Shown here one piece after another: positions 26,756 to 34,840 of a stretch of 64,000 nucleotides of DNA. Source of the stretch: CAVPEW01 sp963703565 (GTDB taxonomy: Bacteria; Actinomycetota; Acidimicrobiia; Acidimicrobiales; VFJN01); NCBI GenBank assembly GCA_963703565.1, contig CAVPEW010000042.1:62001-126000 (forward strand), given 5' to 3'. Below the pieces are notes generated by a model. That model saw nothing but the letters and a program-made list of their open reading frames with translations, did no database searches and was not told the DNA's origin. Each line of letters starts with the position of its first letter. The stretch's first letter is position 1. A program made the position numbers and the translations under genes.

Positions 26756-27268
26756 GTGCCCTTGGGACCGGAGATCGTCACCGAGACCCGCCGGACCCTC
26801 GACGACCTGACCGGCATCCGCCTCGGGCCCCAGGGCTGGGCCCGTGTCGAGAGCGACCTCGACGCCTTGGCCGACGCGGTGGCCCGGGCCGACGATCCCG
26901 CTGTGCGCGAGGCGCTCGTGCCGTTGTCGGGAGCGGTCTTCGAGGGCAAGGTGCGCCGTCGGATGGACCGTGCCGGGCGCAGCTCCCCGCTGGTTGCCCC
27001 CACGAAGCAGACCAGCGCTCTGCCGGCGGTCGGCGCGGTGTGCGCAGCGGTGCTGCTGGTGCTCGGCTATGTGATCGGCGGAGGGCTGGTGCTGGCGGTC
27101 ACCGCGGTGCTGTCGCTGTTCGTGCTCGGCGTGGCGTTGGCAGGCAGCCGCACGGCCCGCGAGCGCGACGCTGCCCGACGCGCTCGGCTGACTCGCACCG
27201 AGCCCGACGCCACGTCCGCGCCCGGGCCGGTCCGTTCCCGGGCCTCGGCCATCCTCGACGTGTTGTGA
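26756..27268 (+). CDS. Small membrane protein with helical cytoplasmic N-terminus
   Basis: A 170-residue protein. Residues 1-70 form a helical domain (GWARVESDLDALADAVARAD; VREALVPLSGAVFEGKV); two adjacent membrane helices follow at about 88-128 (VGAVCAAVLLVLGYVIGGG, LAVTAVLSLFVLGVALAG) and a basic C-terminal tail. No known family assigned; the N-terminal stretch has the look of small helical proteins found next to signalling NTPases, but no such neighbour is present here. GTG start, six bases after rnhB, therefore in the same operon. Confidence 0.65.
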   Translation: MPLGPEIVTETRRTLDDLTGIRLGPQGWARVESDLDALADAVARADDPAVREALVPLSGAVFEGKVRRRMDRAGRSSPLVAPTKQTSALPAVGAVCAAVLLVLGYVIGGGLVLAVTAVLSLFVLGVALAGSRTARERDAARRARLTRTEPDATSAPGPVRSRASAILDVL

Positions 27269-27271
27269 CCT

Positions 27272-27312
27272 GCCGGCGGCCCAGCGGGCGTGCAGGCCCA
27301 GGGCCGGCCGGC
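27272..27312. terminator. Probable bidirectional terminator hairpin
   Basis: Left arm GCCGGCGGCCC (27272-27282) pairs with GGGCCGGCCGGC (27301-27312) apart from one bulged base. It sits immediately after a stop codon and before the stop of the convergent DUF4235 gene. No T tract. Confidence 0.5.
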
Positions 27313-27345
27313 GCCCTCAGGTGCGAGCCGGCGTGGTCAGGACGG

Positions 27346-27645
27346 TCAGGTCCGCTCGACGGCGGCGGGCAACCTGCCCGTTCGCCGTGCCCACATCCCG
27401 GCAGCCGCGCGCTCGGCGACCAGTCGGGCCAGGGCGACCACGACGCCCGAGCCGACCGTCCAGGTGATGGCCTGGCCCCAGGTGGTGCCGGGCGCAGCCG
27501 GGTTCGCCGGTGGCTCGGACCCCCGCCGGGCCCGCCACGCGCCTTCGACGGCCTTGCGGGCGACCAGCCCGGCGCCCAGAGCCGCCGCGGCGGCGAAGGC
27601 GCTCCACAGGTCGTCGGCGTCGAGCTCGTCTCGGGGCAGGTCCAT
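27346..27645 (-). CDS. DUF4235 membrane protein
   Basis: A 99-residue protein with the DUF4235 pattern: a first hydrophobic helix ending in GAGLVARKAVEGAWRARRG, the conserved EPPANP loop, and a second helix in TWGQAITWTVGSGVVVALARLV followed by ARRTG. DUF4235 proteins are small actinobacterial membrane proteins of unknown role. The ATG start gives a family-typical length; the frame stays open far upstream but that extension is antisense to other genes. The acyl-CoA dehydrogenase lies 50 bases upstream on the same strand. Confidence 0.75.
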   Translation of the reverse strand: MDLPRDELDADDLWSAFAAAAALGAGLVARKAVEGAWRARRGSEPPANPAAPGTTWGQAITWTVGSGVVVALARLVAERAAAGMWARRTGRLPAAVERT

Positions 27646-27695
27646 GGGCGATGTCGGGGGGCTCGACGCCTGGCGGCGGGGCGCTGGCGCGGTGC

Positions 27696-28952
27696 TCAGT
27701 TCTTGAGCATGTCCTTGAACGGGGTCTTGGAGTCGATGCCGGGGTCCTTTGGCAGCCCCAGCACCCGCTCGCCGATGATGTTGCGCATGATCTCGTCCGA
27801 CCCGCCGGCGATGCGCATGGCCGGGGACCCGAGCAGCATCTGGCCCCAGGCGTAGGTGCCCCACTCGCCGGTGTCGGCGACCAGGCGGGCACCGAGGACG
27901 TGGCTGACGAAATCGTTGACCAGGCGCAGGTTCTGGGCCAGGGAGAGCTTGCCGATCGACATCTCCGGGCCGGGCAGCTGGCCGGACTTGATCTTGTCGC
28001 TGGCGCGCTGGCCGGTGAGCTTGGCGACCTGGAAGCGCACGTACACGTTCATCAGCTCGTCGCGCAGCACCTCGTCGTCGGCCTTGCCGAAGTGCGACAG
28101 CATGGCCGCCAGGCGGGTGATGTCGGCCACGCCGGTCCCCCCGCTGGACCCGCCGCCGATCGAGGCCCGCTCGTTCATCAGCGTGGTCAGCGCGACGCTC
28201 CAGCCCTGGTTGACGTCGCCGAGGCGGTGGTCGTCGGGGACCCGCACGTCGTTGAAGAACACCTCGTTGAAGGCCGCGCCGCCGGTCATCTGGCGCAGTG
28301 GGCGGATGTCGACGCCGGGAGCGGACATGTCCACCACGAACCCGGTGAGGCCCTGGTGCTTGGGGGCGTCGGGGTCGGTGCGGCAGATGATCTCGCCGAT
28401 GTCGCTGTAGTGCGCCCCGGAGGTCCACACCTTCTGGCCGTTGATGATCCACTCCTCGCCGTCGCGCTCGGCCCGGCAGGACAGCCCCGCGAGGTCCGAG
28501 CCCGCTCCCGGCTCGCTGAAGAGCTGGCAGGCGACGAGATCTGCCCTGTAGAGCTTGGGCAGGTACTTGGCCTTCACCTCGGGCTGGGCGTGGTCCTTGA
28601 TCGTGGGGGCGACCATGCCCAGGCCGATGCCGAAGAAGCCCTGGTCCGGCACCTCGTAACGGGCCTCCAGGCTGTTGTAGAGCCGCTCGTAGGAGCTGGG
28701 CAGCTCGCGCCCTCCGTACTCGGCGGCGCCGGTGATGTAGCCCAGGCCTGCGTCGTAGCGCTTGGCTCGCCAGGCCTTGGACCCCACCAGAAGGCGCTTC
28801 TCGAGCTCGCGGTCGACGTCTTCGAACATGCCCACGTCGTCGGAGCCATCGCCCCACTTGAAAGCGGCCTTCTCGGTCTTGCGGGAGGCGTTGGCGTCGA
28901 GGAAGGCGGTGACCTCGTCGGTGAACTCGTCGAGGCTGGGCGTGTCGGCCAT
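27696..28952 (-). CDS. Acyl-CoA dehydrogenase
   Basis: A 418-residue acyl-CoA dehydrogenase: LFSEPGAGSDLAGLSCRA, WIINGQKVWTSGAHY, RQMTGGAAFNEVFFNDVRVP and C-terminal GGSDEIMRNIIGERVLGLP. It oxidises an acyl-CoA thioester with FAD. It belongs to the same broad branch as the enzyme at 7-8.5 kb but has the full-length N-terminal domain and a Gly/Ser loop near residue 260. The start MADTPSLDEF is preceded by TTGGGGGA, a good ribosome-binding site; an ATG 14 codons upstream is rejected. Substrate unknown. Confidence 0.9.
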   Translation of the reverse strand: MADTPSLDEFTDEVTAFLDANASRKTEKAAFKWGDGSDDVGMFEDVDRELEKRLLVGSKAWRAKRYDAGLGYITGAAEYGGRELPSSYERLYNSLEARYEVPDQGFFGIGLGMVAPTIKDHAQPEVKAKYLPKLYRADLVACQLFSEPGAGSDLAGLSCRAERDGEEWIINGQKVWTSGAHYSDIGEIICRTDPDAPKHQGLTGFVVDMSAPGVDIRPLRQMTGGAAFNEVFFNDVRVPDDHRLGDVNQGWSVALTTLMNERASIGGGSSGGTGVADITRLAAMLSHFGKADDEVLRDELMNVYVRFQVAKLTGQRASDKIKSGQLPGPEMSIGKLSLAQNLRLVNDFVSHVLGARLVADTGEWGTYAWGQMLLGSPAMRIAGGSDEIMRNIIGERVLGLPKDPGIDSKTPFKDMLKN

Positions 28953-29055
28953 GGCGTTCCCCCAAGTGAGAGCCGAGCGCCGCGCGGGGCGCATGACGGT
29001 CGCTCAAGGTAGCCCGTGACCTGACGGGCCGGCGAAACCGCCGTACGGTCGGGTG

Positions 29056-29427
29056 ATGCGCGCCGTGCCTGCCCTCGCCGGGGTCACCGTGGCCATCTGG
29101 ACGACCCGGATCTCCAACATCGTGAGGGGCGACGAGGCTGCGGGGGCCAAGGCCGTCTCGGCGGTCCTGGCGGTCGTCTTCACCGCCTTCGCCGTGCTCA
29201 CCGTGGTGCGCTGGTGGCGCCGCTCGCCCGCGCTGGCAGCGACCGTCCGGGCCTTCGCCGGCTGGACCGTGGCGGTGTGGGTGGTGCGCCTGGCCGGCAT
29301 CGCCACCGCCGACCACGGAGCCGCCTTCGTCGTCGTGCACGCGGTGCTCGCCGCGGTCTCGGTCACCCTCGCCGTCGCCGCAGCGCGCGAGGTGGGGGCC
29401 CGGGCGCGCACCTCCGTCCCCGCCTGA
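29056..29427 (+). CDS. Four-helix membrane protein, unknown function
   Basis: A 123-residue protein with four predicted membrane segments arranged as two similar halves: LAGVTVAIWTTRISNIV and AVLAVVFTAFAVLTVV, then FAGWTVAVWVVRLAGI and VVHAVLAAVSVTLAVA. The pairs V-A-IWTTRISNI and V-A-VWVVRLAGI look like an internal duplication. No family recognised. ATG 29056 is six bases after TACGGT (29044-29049); the adjacent GTG at 29053 would be too close to the hexamer. Probably leaderless and monocistronic. Confidence 0.65.
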   Translation: MRAVPALAGVTVAIWTTRISNIVRGDEAAGAKAVSAVLAVVFTAFAVLTVVRWWRRSPALAATVRAFAGWTVAVWVVRLAGIATADHGAAFVVVHAVLAAVSVTLAVAAAREVGARARTSVPA

Positions 29428-29490
29428 GCGCTGCGCCGGCGCCCGACCGTTTCGGAACGTCGGACCCGGCCTGGTTACGATCGCCCGCCG

Positions 29491-29922
29491 ATGGGTCAGC
29501 CGATCAGCGTCGTCGAGAAGCGCTCGCACGATCCCTCCATCGTGCGGTTCGAGACCAACCGTCCCCTCACCGGCATGGCCCACGAGCGCTACGAGGCCTC
29601 TCCCGACCCGCTGGCGGTGCGCCCGGCCGACGAGTTGGCCCGGCGCCTGTTCGCCCGCGGCGGCGTGGGGGCTGTGCACGTGAACGGCTCGGTGGTCACC
29701 GTGCGCCTCGGTCCGGGCTCGACCGGGGAGGGCCTGGCCGAGGTGGTCGCCAGCCTGTTCAGGCACTACCCCGACGTCGACACCGACGGCTCGACCGGGG
29801 CCCCGGCCGCAGCGGCGCCGGTCGAGATGGAAGTCGACTCCGACGCCGCGGCGCCCGAGACGGCCGCGGACCCTGCCACCGCCACCACCCGTACCGCTCA
29901 GGACGCGCCGGGCTCGGACTGA
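29491..29922 (+). CDS. Nfu/NifU N-terminal-like domain protein
   Basis: A 143-residue protein. Residues about 17-95 fit the Nfu N-terminal domain: SIVRFETNRPLTG, PADELARRLFARGGVGAVHV, NGSVVTVRLGPG. Such domains usually accompany the Fe-S-scaffold NifU C-terminal domain, which is absent; no CxxC motif occurs, so it cannot hold a cluster alone. The rest is an acidic, Ala/Thr-rich tail of about 45 residues, presumably disordered. TACGAT at 29476-29481 ends nine bases before the ATG. It precedes the SOS genes but the LexA operator separates them. Confidence 0.65.
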   Translation: MGQPISVVEKRSHDPSIVRFETNRPLTGMAHERYEASPDPLAVRPADELARRLFARGGVGAVHVNGSVVTVRLGPGSTGEGLAEVVASLFRHYPDVDTDGSTGAPAAAAPVEMEVDSDAAAPETAADPATATTRTAQDAPGSD

Positions 29923-29934
29923 CGGCCGGCGATT

Positions 29935-29964
29935 GACAGGATCGAACAGGTGTTCGATCCTGTC
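29935..29964. promoter_or_regulatory. LexA operator (SOS box) in a 30-bp perfect palindrome overlapping the imuA' promoter
   Basis: The core TCGAACAGGTGTTCGA (29942-29957) exactly matches the actinobacterial LexA consensus TCGAAC-N4-GTTCGA. The symmetry extends to 14-bp perfect arms (29935-29948 and 29951-29964) around a two-base centre. A -35 TTGACA (29933-29938) and -10 GATCCT (29956-29961), spaced 17 bases, are both overlapped by the palindrome, so bound LexA would block RNA polymerase. The -10 ends six bases before the chosen imuA' GTG. Confidence 0.88.
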
Positions 29965-29967
29965 GTG

Positions 29968-30696
29968 GTGCAGGAGGGAGCGACGAACCGGATCGCCGAC
30001 CGGTCCGGGCTGAGCGCCCTGGCCGAGCGGGTCCGTCCGGTGGCGTTGGCCCGCGAGCAGCGCCTCGAGGTGATCGAGCCCCTGGCCCCGTTGCTGCCCG
30101 GAGGGTTGCGCCGGGGTTCCACCGTGGCGGTCCGGGCCGGGTCGGGAGTCGGTGGGGCCACCTGCCTGGCGCTGGCGCTGGCGGTGCAGGCCACCGTGGC
30201 GGGGTCGTGGGCGGCGACGTTGGGCCTGGGCTCGGTGGGCCTGGTGGCGGCCGCGGAGGTGGGGGTCGACCTCGGTCGCCTGGTCCTGGTTGCGAGCCCG
30301 GGGGTGGCGCAGCGTGCCACGGTTGCGGCGACGCTGGTCGACGGGTTCGACCTGGTGCTGCTCGACGAGTCGACCAGCGCGTCGCTGCGCCCGGCCGAGA
30401 ACCGCCGGCTGGTGGCCCGGGCCCGCGAGCGCGGCGCTGTCGTGGTCCGGGTCGGCGCCCGCGGGTCCGATGGTGCCGACGTGGTACTCGAGGTCTGCGG
30501 CGCGAGCTGGGAGGGTCTGGGGGAGGGGCACGGGCACCTGCGGGCCCGCCGGGCGACGGTGATCGCCTCGGGGCGCGGCGAGGCGGCGCGGGTGCGCCGG
30601 GCCGAGCTGTGGTTGCCCGGTCCCGCCGGTGCCGTCGAGACGGTGCTCGAAGAGCCGGCGACCCTGACCTGTCGGGCCCACCCGGCGGTGTCGTGA
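29968..30696 (+). CDS. imuA': ImuA'-like RecA-fold protein of the SOS mutasome
   Basis: A 242-residue protein of the ImuA'/RecA-like group by position (directly before imuB) and by features: LPGGLRRGSTVAVRAGSGVG resembles the RecA Walker region, but the P-loop Lys is lost (GSGVGGAT near residue 58), and VDGFDLVLLDES fits Walker B. Such proteins are partners of ImuB and DnaE2 in damage-induced mutagenesis. Start: GTG 29950 lies inside the LexA operator, before the expected transcription start, so I use GTG 29968, six bases after the -10 and leaderless like dnaE2. imuB overlaps by GTGA. Confidence 0.78.
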   Translation: MQEGATNRIADRSGLSALAERVRPVALAREQRLEVIEPLAPLLPGGLRRGSTVAVRAGSGVGGATCLALALAVQATVAGSWAATLGLGSVGLVAAAEVGVDLGRLVLVASPGVAQRATVAATLVDGFDLVLLDESTSASLRPAENRRLVARARERGAVVVRVGARGSDGADVVLEVCGASWEGLGEGHGHLRARRATVIASGRGEAARVRRAELWLPGPAGAVETVLEEPATLTCRAHPAVS

Positions 30697-32276
30697 GCCC
30701 CACCCTGGCGCGCACCCTCGTCGTGTGCTGCGCCGACTGGCCCCTGGTGGCCGCCGGCTGTCACGAGGTACCCGCCGTGGTCGTCCACGGCAACGTGGTG
30801 CGGGCCACCTCGGCACCGGCACGCCTCGACGGCGTCGAGGTGGGGCAACGCCGTCGGGAGGCCCAGCGCCGCTGCCCCGACCTCGTCCTGGTCGAGCAGG
30901 ACCCGGCCCGCGACGCCCGGGCCCTAGATGCCGTGGTGGCGGCTCTCGAGGCGCTCACCCCCCGCCTGGAGGTCACGGGCGCCGGCACGGTGTCGTTCAG
31001 CACCCGTGGACCGGCTCGCTACTTCGGCGGGGAGGCAGCGCTGGCGCAGCGAGCCCGGCGCCTGGTCCTGGGGGTCGCCGCTGCCGGCGTCGAGGTGGGC
31101 GTGGGCGTGGCGGACGGGGCGTTCGCCGCGGGGCTGGCCGCCGGTTCCGACGCTGCCGCCGGGCTCGCCGACGGTGTGGTGGTGGTGCCCATGGGCTCGA
31201 CCGCGAGCTTCCTCGCACCGTTGCCGTTGTCCGTGCTCGATCGGCCCGTCCTGGCCGGGGTGCTGGGCCGCTTGGGCCTGCACGACCTGGGCGCCCTGGC
31301 CCGCCTGCCCCCCGCCGAAGTGCTCGCTCGCTTCGGAGCCGACGGGCTGGCCGCCTGGCGCCTCGCGGCTGCTCGGGCCGCCCCGCCGCTGGCTCCGGCA
31401 CCGCCCGCTGTCGCGCTCACCGTCGCCACGCAGATCGATCCCCCGCTCGAGTCGGTGGAGGCGGTGGCCTTCGTGGCCCGGGGCCTCGCCGACGAGTTGC
31501 ACCGCGGGCTGCTCGAGCGTGGTTCGTGGTGCCCGGCGATCCTGGTCGGCGCCGAGTCAGACCACGGCGAGCGCAGCGAGCGTGTCTGGCGCCATGACGG
31601 ACCCCTCGGCGTGGCCGCCATGGTCGATCGCGTCCGCTGGCAGCTCGAGGGGTGGTTGGCCGGCTCCTCGCGCCAGCGGCCCACTGCCGGGCTCAGCCGA
31701 TTGTGGCTCGAGCCCGTCGAGGTGGTGCCAGCCGGCGGACGCCAGCTGGGGTTCTGGGGCAGCGACACCGCCACCACCGAGCGTGCAGCGCGGGCGGTCG
31801 ACCGACTGCAGGGTCTGCTGGGGGCGGGTGCGGTGGCAGTGCCCGAGTGGCGCGGCGGGCGCGATCCCGCCGAGCGGGTGGCGCTGGTGGGGGCCGAGGC
31901 GGTCGAGCTCGACCCGACCCGCCCGGCGGCCAGGTCCGACTGGGTGGTCGAGCCCTGGCCGGGACGGCTCCCCGCCCCGTCGCCAGCGCTGGTGTTCGAG
32001 CCTCCTCGTCCCACCGAGGTCGTCGACTCCGAGGGCCGCCCGGTGGGGGTGAGCGGCCGGGGCATGGTCTCGTCGCCGCCTGCGCGGGTGCGCGTGGGGC
32101 CGGGGCCATGGCGGTCGGTGGTGGCCTGGGCCGGGCCGTGGCCGATCGAGGAGCGCTGGTGGGACCGTGCCCGGGCTCGGCGCCGCGCCCGGTTCCAGCT
32201 GCTCGACGACGCCGGGGCGGCGCACCTGAGCGTGCTCGAGGGCGGTCGTTGGGTCACCGCCGCCACCTATGACTGA
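30693..32276 (+). CDS. imuB: ImuB, catalytically inactive Y-family polymerase paralogue
   Basis: A 527-residue Y-family-like protein. The finger/palm order is recognisable (LVVCCADWP, GVEVGQRRREAQRRCPDL, RLGLHDLGALARLPPAEVLARFG), but the motif I acidic pair is reduced to one Asp and the motif III acidic pair is absent (TVSFSTRGPARYFGG), as known for ImuB. A beta-clamp motif QLGFWG occurs at residues 351-356, matching ImuB's role of tethering DnaE2 to the clamp. The Arg-rich C-terminus (ERWWDRARARRRARFQLLD) is also typical. The GTG start overlaps the imuA' stop codon, so both are driven by the same LexA-controlled promoter. Confidence 0.88.
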   Translation: MSPTLARTLVVCCADWPLVAAGCHEVPAVVVHGNVVRATSAPARLDGVEVGQRRREAQRRCPDLVLVEQDPARDARALDAVVAALEALTPRLEVTGAGTVSFSTRGPARYFGGEAALAQRARRLVLGVAAAGVEVGVGVADGAFAAGLAAGSDAAAGLADGVVVVPMGSTASFLAPLPLSVLDRPVLAGVLGRLGLHDLGALARLPPAEVLARFGADGLAAWRLAAARAAPPLAPAPPAVALTVATQIDPPLESVEAVAFVARGLADELHRGLLERGSWCPAILVGAESDHGERSERVWRHDGPLGVAAMVDRVRWQLEGWLAGSSRQRPTAGLSRLWLEPVEVVPAGGRQLGFWGSDTATTERAARAVDRLQGLLGAGAVAVPEWRGGRDPAERVALVGAEAVELDPTRPAARSDWVVEPWPGRLPAPSPALVFEPPRPTEVVDSEGRPVGVSGRGMVSSPPARVRVGPGPWRSVVAWAGPWPIEERWWDRARARRRARFQLLDDAGAAHLSVLEGGRWVTAATYD

Positions 32277-32408
32277 CGGTGGGATCCGTCTGGCCCAGAT
32301 CGGCGGCCGTACCCCGGCGGCCCGGCAAGGTGTCACGAGAGTGCAACGGCGACACAGCCGTGATCGACCGGCCCCCCGGTACCTTGCTGGGCGGGCGGAG
32401 GATCAGCC

Positions 32409-34169
32409 GTGCTGGGAGGTCGCGGTCCATCCATGCCCGAGCACTCGAAGGCCCCGCGTGCCACCCGCCGCCGCTGGTTCGCTGCCGCGGTCGCCGCCGT
32501 GGCCGCGCTGGTCGTGGCCGTGCTGGCTGCTGCGCTGGTCGCCGGTAGCGAGGACGGGGGAGGTCGGCCCTCCCCGATGCCTGTGGCGAGGGCCTACCTG
32601 CGGGCCTGGGAGGCGGGAGACCTCGCCACCATGGCCGAGCTGGTGCGCGAGCCGCACGACGACCTCGCGACGCGCCACGCAGCGGTGGCCGAGGCGCTCG
32701 GGGTGCGCTCGATCCAGCTGGAGCCCGGCCGCGTGGTCGTCACCGGTGACCGGGCCGAGGTCGCCTTCACCGCCCACCTCGACCTGGCCGGCCTCGGCCC
32801 GTGGACCTATGACGGGCGGTTGCCGCTCGTCTACGGGGTCGTACCGGCTGGAGCGGGCGACGACGGCGGGGGCGGCACCGCCGGCGACCGGGCCACTGGT
32901 GGCAGGGGCGAGCGGTCGGCCTGGCGCATCCGCTGGACCCCGTCGGTCATCCACCCGGCCTTGAGCGAGGGTCGCTCCCTGGCACGCAGCACCGTCGTTC
33001 CGGTTCGGGCCCCGATCCTCGGGGCCCGGGACGCTGTCCTCGACGGCGCTCCCGGGCTCCCCGCGTTGCGCTCGTTGGTCGGCCGGGTCGGCGAGGCCAC
33101 CGCCGAGCAGCTCGCTGTCGACGACTCCCTGGTGCCGGGCGCGACCCTCGGGCGTTCGGGTCTCGAGGCCGCCTACCAGGATCGGCTCGCCGGGCGGCCC
33201 GCGGGCGTGGTGCGCGTGGTCGATGACGCCACCGGCGCCGAGGTGTCGGTGCTGCACCGCTTCGCAGGCGAGGCCCCCCAGCCGCTGCGCACCACCATCG
33301 ACCTGGAGGTGCAGGCCGACGCCGAGGCGGCTCTGGCGGGGCTCGAGGCGAACGCCGCCCTGGTGGCGGTGCGGGCCACCGGCGATGTGCTCGCGATTGC
33401 AAACACCCCTGCGGGGGGCTTCGACCGTGCGCTGCTGGGCACGTATCCCCCCGGGTCGACGTTCAAGATCGTCAGCGCTGCCGCGCTGCTCCGCAACGGG
33501 CTGACGCCGTCGTCGGAGCTGACGTGCCCACCGATCCTGTCGGTCGGGGGCCGATCGTTCACCAACTTCGAGGGCGAGTCGGCCGGCACCCTGTCCTTCT
33601 CGGAGGCCTTCGCCCGGTCCTGCAACACCGCCTTCCTCGGCGCGGCCGAGGACCTCCCGCCCGAAGCGCTCGTTCAGGCGGCGGCGACGTTCGGGTTCGG
33701 CGCCGTGCCCTCGCTGGGCGTACCGGTGGCGGCGTCGTCGTTCCCCGAACCATCCGGACCGGTGGAACGGGCGGCGGCTGTGATCGGCCAGGGACGGGTG
33801 CTGGTCACCCCGTTGCACCTGGCCACGATCGCTGCCGCGGTGCGCTCGGGGGCCTGGCACCCTCCGGTGCTGCTGCCCGAGGTGGCCCCGGCCGACCCGG
33901 CGGCGGTGCAGCCCATGGAGCCCGAGGTGGCGGAGGCGCTGAGGTCGCTCATGGCCGGTGTGGTCCAGCGGGGCACGGGCACCGCGGCGGCGCCCGCCGA
34001 GATCGGCAAGACCGGCACCGCCGAGTACGCCGGCGGGAGCCCTCCGCCGACCCACGCCCTCTTCGTGGGCTGCCGGGGCGACGTGTGCATGTCGGTGGTG
34101 GTCGAAGGAGGCGAGTCGGGCGGCCACGTGGCGGCCCCGATCGCCGGGCGGTTCTTCGCCGCCCGCTGA
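32409..34169 (+). CDS. Penicillin-binding protein, class B transpeptidase with NTF2-like (MecA_N) domain
   Basis: A 586-residue membrane-anchored PBP. A basic N-terminus precedes one helix (about 22-45). Residues 60-180 form an NTF2-like MecA_N domain (ARAYLRAWEAGDLATMAEL), then a dimerisation region and the transpeptidase with all three active-site motifs: S350TFK, S404CN and K534TG. It crosslinks peptidoglycan outside the membrane; low-affinity, beta-lactam-tolerant relatives share the MecA_N layout. GTG 32409 has GGAGG seven bases upstream; ATG 32433 is an alternative. It lies between imuB and dnaE2 but has its own promoter region and no LexA box, so SOS control is not indicated. Confidence 0.88.
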   Translation: MLGGRGPSMPEHSKAPRATRRRWFAAAVAAVAALVVAVLAAALVAGSEDGGGRPSPMPVARAYLRAWEAGDLATMAELVREPHDDLATRHAAVAEALGVRSIQLEPGRVVVTGDRAEVAFTAHLDLAGLGPWTYDGRLPLVYGVVPAGAGDDGGGGTAGDRATGGRGERSAWRIRWTPSVIHPALSEGRSLARSTVVPVRAPILGARDAVLDGAPGLPALRSLVGRVGEATAEQLAVDDSLVPGATLGRSGLEAAYQDRLAGRPAGVVRVVDDATGAEVSVLHRFAGEAPQPLRTTIDLEVQADAEAALAGLEANAALVAVRATGDVLAIANTPAGGFDRALLGTYPPGSTFKIVSAAALLRNGLTPSSELTCPPILSVGGRSFTNFEGESAGTLSFSEAFARSCNTAFLGAAEDLPPEALVQAAATFGFGAVPSLGVPVAASSFPEPSGPVERAAAVIGQGRVLVTPLHLATIAAAVRSGAWHPPVLLPEVAPADPAAVQPMEPEVAEALRSLMAGVVQRGTGTAAAPAEIGKTGTAEYAGGSPPPTHALFVGCRGDVCMSVVVEGGESGGHVAAPIAGRFFAAR

Positions 34170-34205
34170 GAGCCGGTGCTGCTCGCTCCGCCGCCGCGTT
34201 GCTCG

Positions 34206-34709
34206 CTACGCGGCCGGCGCGTCCCGGCGCGCCCGGAGCCCCAAGGCTAGGGCCACCAGCACCGCCGCGACCGAGGGGGCGAGCACCGCGGGATCCTCGC
34301 CGGCGTCGCCGGAGGCCAGCACGGCCAGGGCCAGCAGTGCCAGGTTGCGGGCCAGGGTGCGCCCCGAGACGGCGGTGGCGTCGGCGCCGCCGAAGCAGCG
34401 GCACACCGGATGGCGGCCCCTTGACACGGCGAGACCCACGGCGATGGTGAACGCGGCGAGCATGGCCCCGGCGAGGGCGGCGCCGGCAACGGCCAGGGGC
34501 GGCACCAGCAGGGCGGACGCAGCCAGGGCCTCGCCCGCTGGCACTGCCACCGCTGCGGCGGGCGCCCACCGGCGGGGCACGCCGAGGGCGATGGCGGAGT
34601 CGGTGAGGCCCTCTGGGCGCGCGACCTTGGCGATCGCCGCCAGGCCGACCACGCCGGCGAGCACCGCCCGGCAGGCCAGGATGAGGGCGGTCACGGCTGC
34701 GTCGGCCAC
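34206..34709 (-). CDS. MauE/DoxX-like membrane protein
   Basis: A 167-residue protein with about four membrane helices and the loop motif VCRCFGG between helices three and four, characteristic of the MauE-type domain. MauE proteins are linked to disulfide formation or electron transfer in the envelope; the paired Cys of CRCFGG could be redox active. The first helix, LACRAVLAGVVGLAAIAKV, also matches the DoxX/MauE pattern. GTG start. It is read opposite to dnaE2, with the LexA box 104 bases upstream of its start, so shared regulation is possible but not evident. Confidence 0.72.
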   Translation of the reverse strand: MADAAVTALILACRAVLAGVVGLAAIAKVARPEGLTDSAIALGVPRRWAPAAAVAVPAGEALAASALLVPPLAVAGAALAGAMLAAFTIAVGLAVSRGRHPVCRCFGGADATAVSGRTLARNLALLALAVLASGDAGEDPAVLAPSVAAVLVALALGLRARRDAPAA

Positions 34710-34812
34710 AGCGATCCGGCACGACCCTTCGCGTCCCGCGGGGCCGGACAGCCGGGCACCGGGTCACCGTACCGGTCGGATCGGGGCCACCATGTCGCGT
34801 TCCCCTTCCTGA

Positions 34813-34828
34813 TCGAACATCTGTTCGA
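34813..34828. promoter_or_regulatory. LexA operator (SOS box) of dnaE2
   Basis: TCGAACATCTGTTCGA is an exact TCGAAC-N4-GTTCGA site. It abuts the -10 hexamer TAAGGT (34829-34834), which ends six bases before the dnaE2 GTG. The operator thus fills the spacer of the core promoter, so LexA binding should exclude RNA polymerase. Confidence 0.88.
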
Positions 34829-34840
34829 TAAGGTGACCGG

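Noticed and set aside
29950..30696. imuA' start at GTG 29950
   Set aside because: It lies inside the LexA operator and upstream of the predicted transcription start; GTG 29968 fits the promoter spacing.
27346..30822. 1158-residue minus-strand open frame
   Set aside because: Only the last 99 codons (DUF4235) have protein-like composition; the rest is antisense or out of frame to other genes.
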